From Rheinheimera sp. (lineage in GTDB: Bacteria > Pseudomonadota > Gammaproteobacteria > Enterobacterales > Alteromonadaceae): a stretch of DNA of 14,429 nucleotides. The translations under genes and the position numbers were made by a program. The DNA lies in assembly GCA_003482455.1 (NCBI GenBank), contig DMYW01000010.1, positions 1-14,429 of the forward strand. The letters run 5' to 3'. Positions within the stretch are counted from its first letter, which is position 1; every line of letters begins with the position of its first letter. Shown here one piece after another: positions 14,075 through 14,429 of the stretch. The notes under the pieces were generated by a model. That model was given only the letters and a program-made list of their open reading frames with translations. It had not been told where the DNA came from and searched no databases.

Positions 14075-14414
14075 TGTTTTCGGGTTTTATAGTTTTCGCC
14101 GGTAAGGCAAATCATCAAGGATGGTGGCGTTGTTTGGTTGTTCTTCGTTTGCGCCAAGTTTGATAAGCCAGTTGTGTTCGCTGCATCCCTTCTGATAGTT
14201 TGTCTTTAACGTAAATTTTACAGGTGCCAATAAACATCCGTGGGCAGCATCGCTGCGCGGGTCACATGTTTGTTGGTTTTGTTTTTTCTTGCACGTGTGC
14301 GGCGCTGTTGTGGTTCGGGTGTCGGCTTTGCCTTGTTGTATCTCAGCTCAGGCTAACAAGGCGCGTCACAGTGACGCCAAATCGCTGCGCGCTTTGCCGC
14401 ACGTGCGCTAATCG
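14069..14414 (+). mobile_element. Integron cassette 4, no convincing gene
   Basis: This 346-bp cassette begins with TTAGCC and ends with the G of GTTAGAG. The start core GTTAGCC and the R'' box GGCTAAC are exact reverse complements. On the plus strand the only open frame of note starts with GTG 14224 (or ATG 14266) and runs through the attC to a TAG at 14416-14418. A 24-codon frame starts at the ATG of AAGGATGG near 14119. Neither has a credible ribosome binding site. I see no long frame on the minus strand. It may be non-coding, may carry a promoter or RNA, or may encode a small protein (see the separate entry). Confidence 0.8.
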
Positions 14415-14418
14415 TTAG
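14266..14418 (+). CDS. Possible small ORF in cassette 4, reading through attC
   Basis: From ATG 14266 the frame encodes 50 residues. It opens with a hydrophobic, Cys-rich stretch (MFVGFVFSCTCAALLWFGCR) and ends with an Arg/Cys-rich tail that is just translated attC (LTRRVTV ... CANR). The stop TAG overlaps the R' core. A GTG at 14224 would extend it to 64 residues. No Shine-Dalgarno sequence precedes either start. Reading through attC is a common sign of a chance frame, so this is listed at low confidence. Confidence 0.2.
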   Translation: MFVGFVFSCTCAALLWFGCRLCLVVSQLRLTRRVTVTPNRCALCRTCANR

Positions 14419-14420
14419 AG
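14351..14420 (+). other. attC site of cassette 4 (70 bp)
   Basis: R'' GGCTAAC (14351-14357) to R' GTTAGAG (14414-14420). Inside are GCGTCAC with GTGACGC (one-base loop) and GC-rich arms ending in GTGCGCTAATC. The last R' base departs from the GTTRRRY consensus. CTAAC/GTTAG complementarity is kept. Confidence 0.82.
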
Positions 14421-14429
14421 CCATATATG
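14415..14429 (+). mobile_element. Start of integron cassette 5 (truncated by the window)
   Basis: Fifteen bases follow the last crossover. The final three, ATG at 14427-14429, may be the start codon of the next cassette gene, 12 bases from the crossover, the same spacing as in cassette 3. If so, its attC should begin with CTCTAAC. Confidence 0.45.

Larger units (their letters stand above)
11371..14429. mobile_element. Integron: intI, attI and cassette array (right end beyond the window)
   Basis: An intact integrase gene, an attI core site at 12568-12574, and four complete cassettes, each closed by its own attC, lie in a row. A fifth cassette is cut by the window edge. All cassette genes that can be called read on the plus strand, away from intI. 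I see no transposase, resolvase, sul1 or qac gene and no obvious terminal inverted repeats, so this resembles a sedentary chromosomal integron more than a transposon-borne class 1 integron. The array length is unknown. Confidence 0.9.

Noticed and set aside
11264..14429. Class 1 integron on a transposon
   Set aside because: No sul1, qacE, transposase, resolvase or resistance gene is seen, and IntI differs in length from IntI1. No terminal inverted repeats are evident around the integron.

Overview
The window looks chromosomal and comes from a gammaproteobacterium. The RbgA/YlqF GTPase is of a gammaproteobacterial type, the sulfate permease genes are preceded by an array resembling MetJ operator boxes (MetJ is confined to certain gammaproteobacteria), and the window ends in an integron with its integrase pointing away from the cassettes. 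An Alteromonadales or Rheinheimera-like source would fit, but the genus is an inference that I cannot confirm.

Layout. Positions 1-241 are non-coding and hold a cluster of small inverted repeats and a two-copy direct repeat. A minus-strand GTPase gene (rbgA/ylqF) follows. After a 255-bp divergent intergenic region, five plus-strand envelope genes run from 1433 to 9203: a secreted FG-GAP/VCBS-repeat protein, a PepSY-type multi-spanning membrane protein, and three tandem paralogous lipoproteins. The lipoproteins share a lipobox, a transthyretin/carboxypeptidase-regulatory-like N-terminal domain, and four further cysteines with almost identical spacing. I do not recognise this lipoprotein family. 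A strong intrinsic terminator separates the second and third copies.

A 348-bp regulatory region (9204-9551) carries three consecutive 8-bp boxes matching the MetJ operator pattern. It leads into cysT and cysW, the two membrane subunits of a sulfate/thiosulfate ABC importer, which overlap by 4 bp. The ATPase gene (cysA) and the binding-protein gene (sbp/cysP) that usually accompany them are not in the window.

Directly after cysW, in convergent orientation, lies an integron integrase (intI). Its promoter region and attI are followed by an array of four complete cassettes and the first bases of a fifth. For every complete cassette, the 7-base R'' box of its attC is the exact reverse complement of the 7-base core site at the cassette's start, so the boundaries are secure. 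Cassette 1 encodes a zinc-ribbon protein with a possible L7/L12-like C-terminal domain. Cassettes 2 and 3 encode proteins I do not recognise. Cassette 4 has no convincing gene. The attC sites differ greatly in length (about 115, 64, 84 and 70 bp) and cassette 1 is visibly richer in A+T, so the cassettes probably have different origins. The most interesting parts are the lipoprotein triplet, the apparent MetJ control of cysTW, and the short integron that occupies the place where cysA would be expected.
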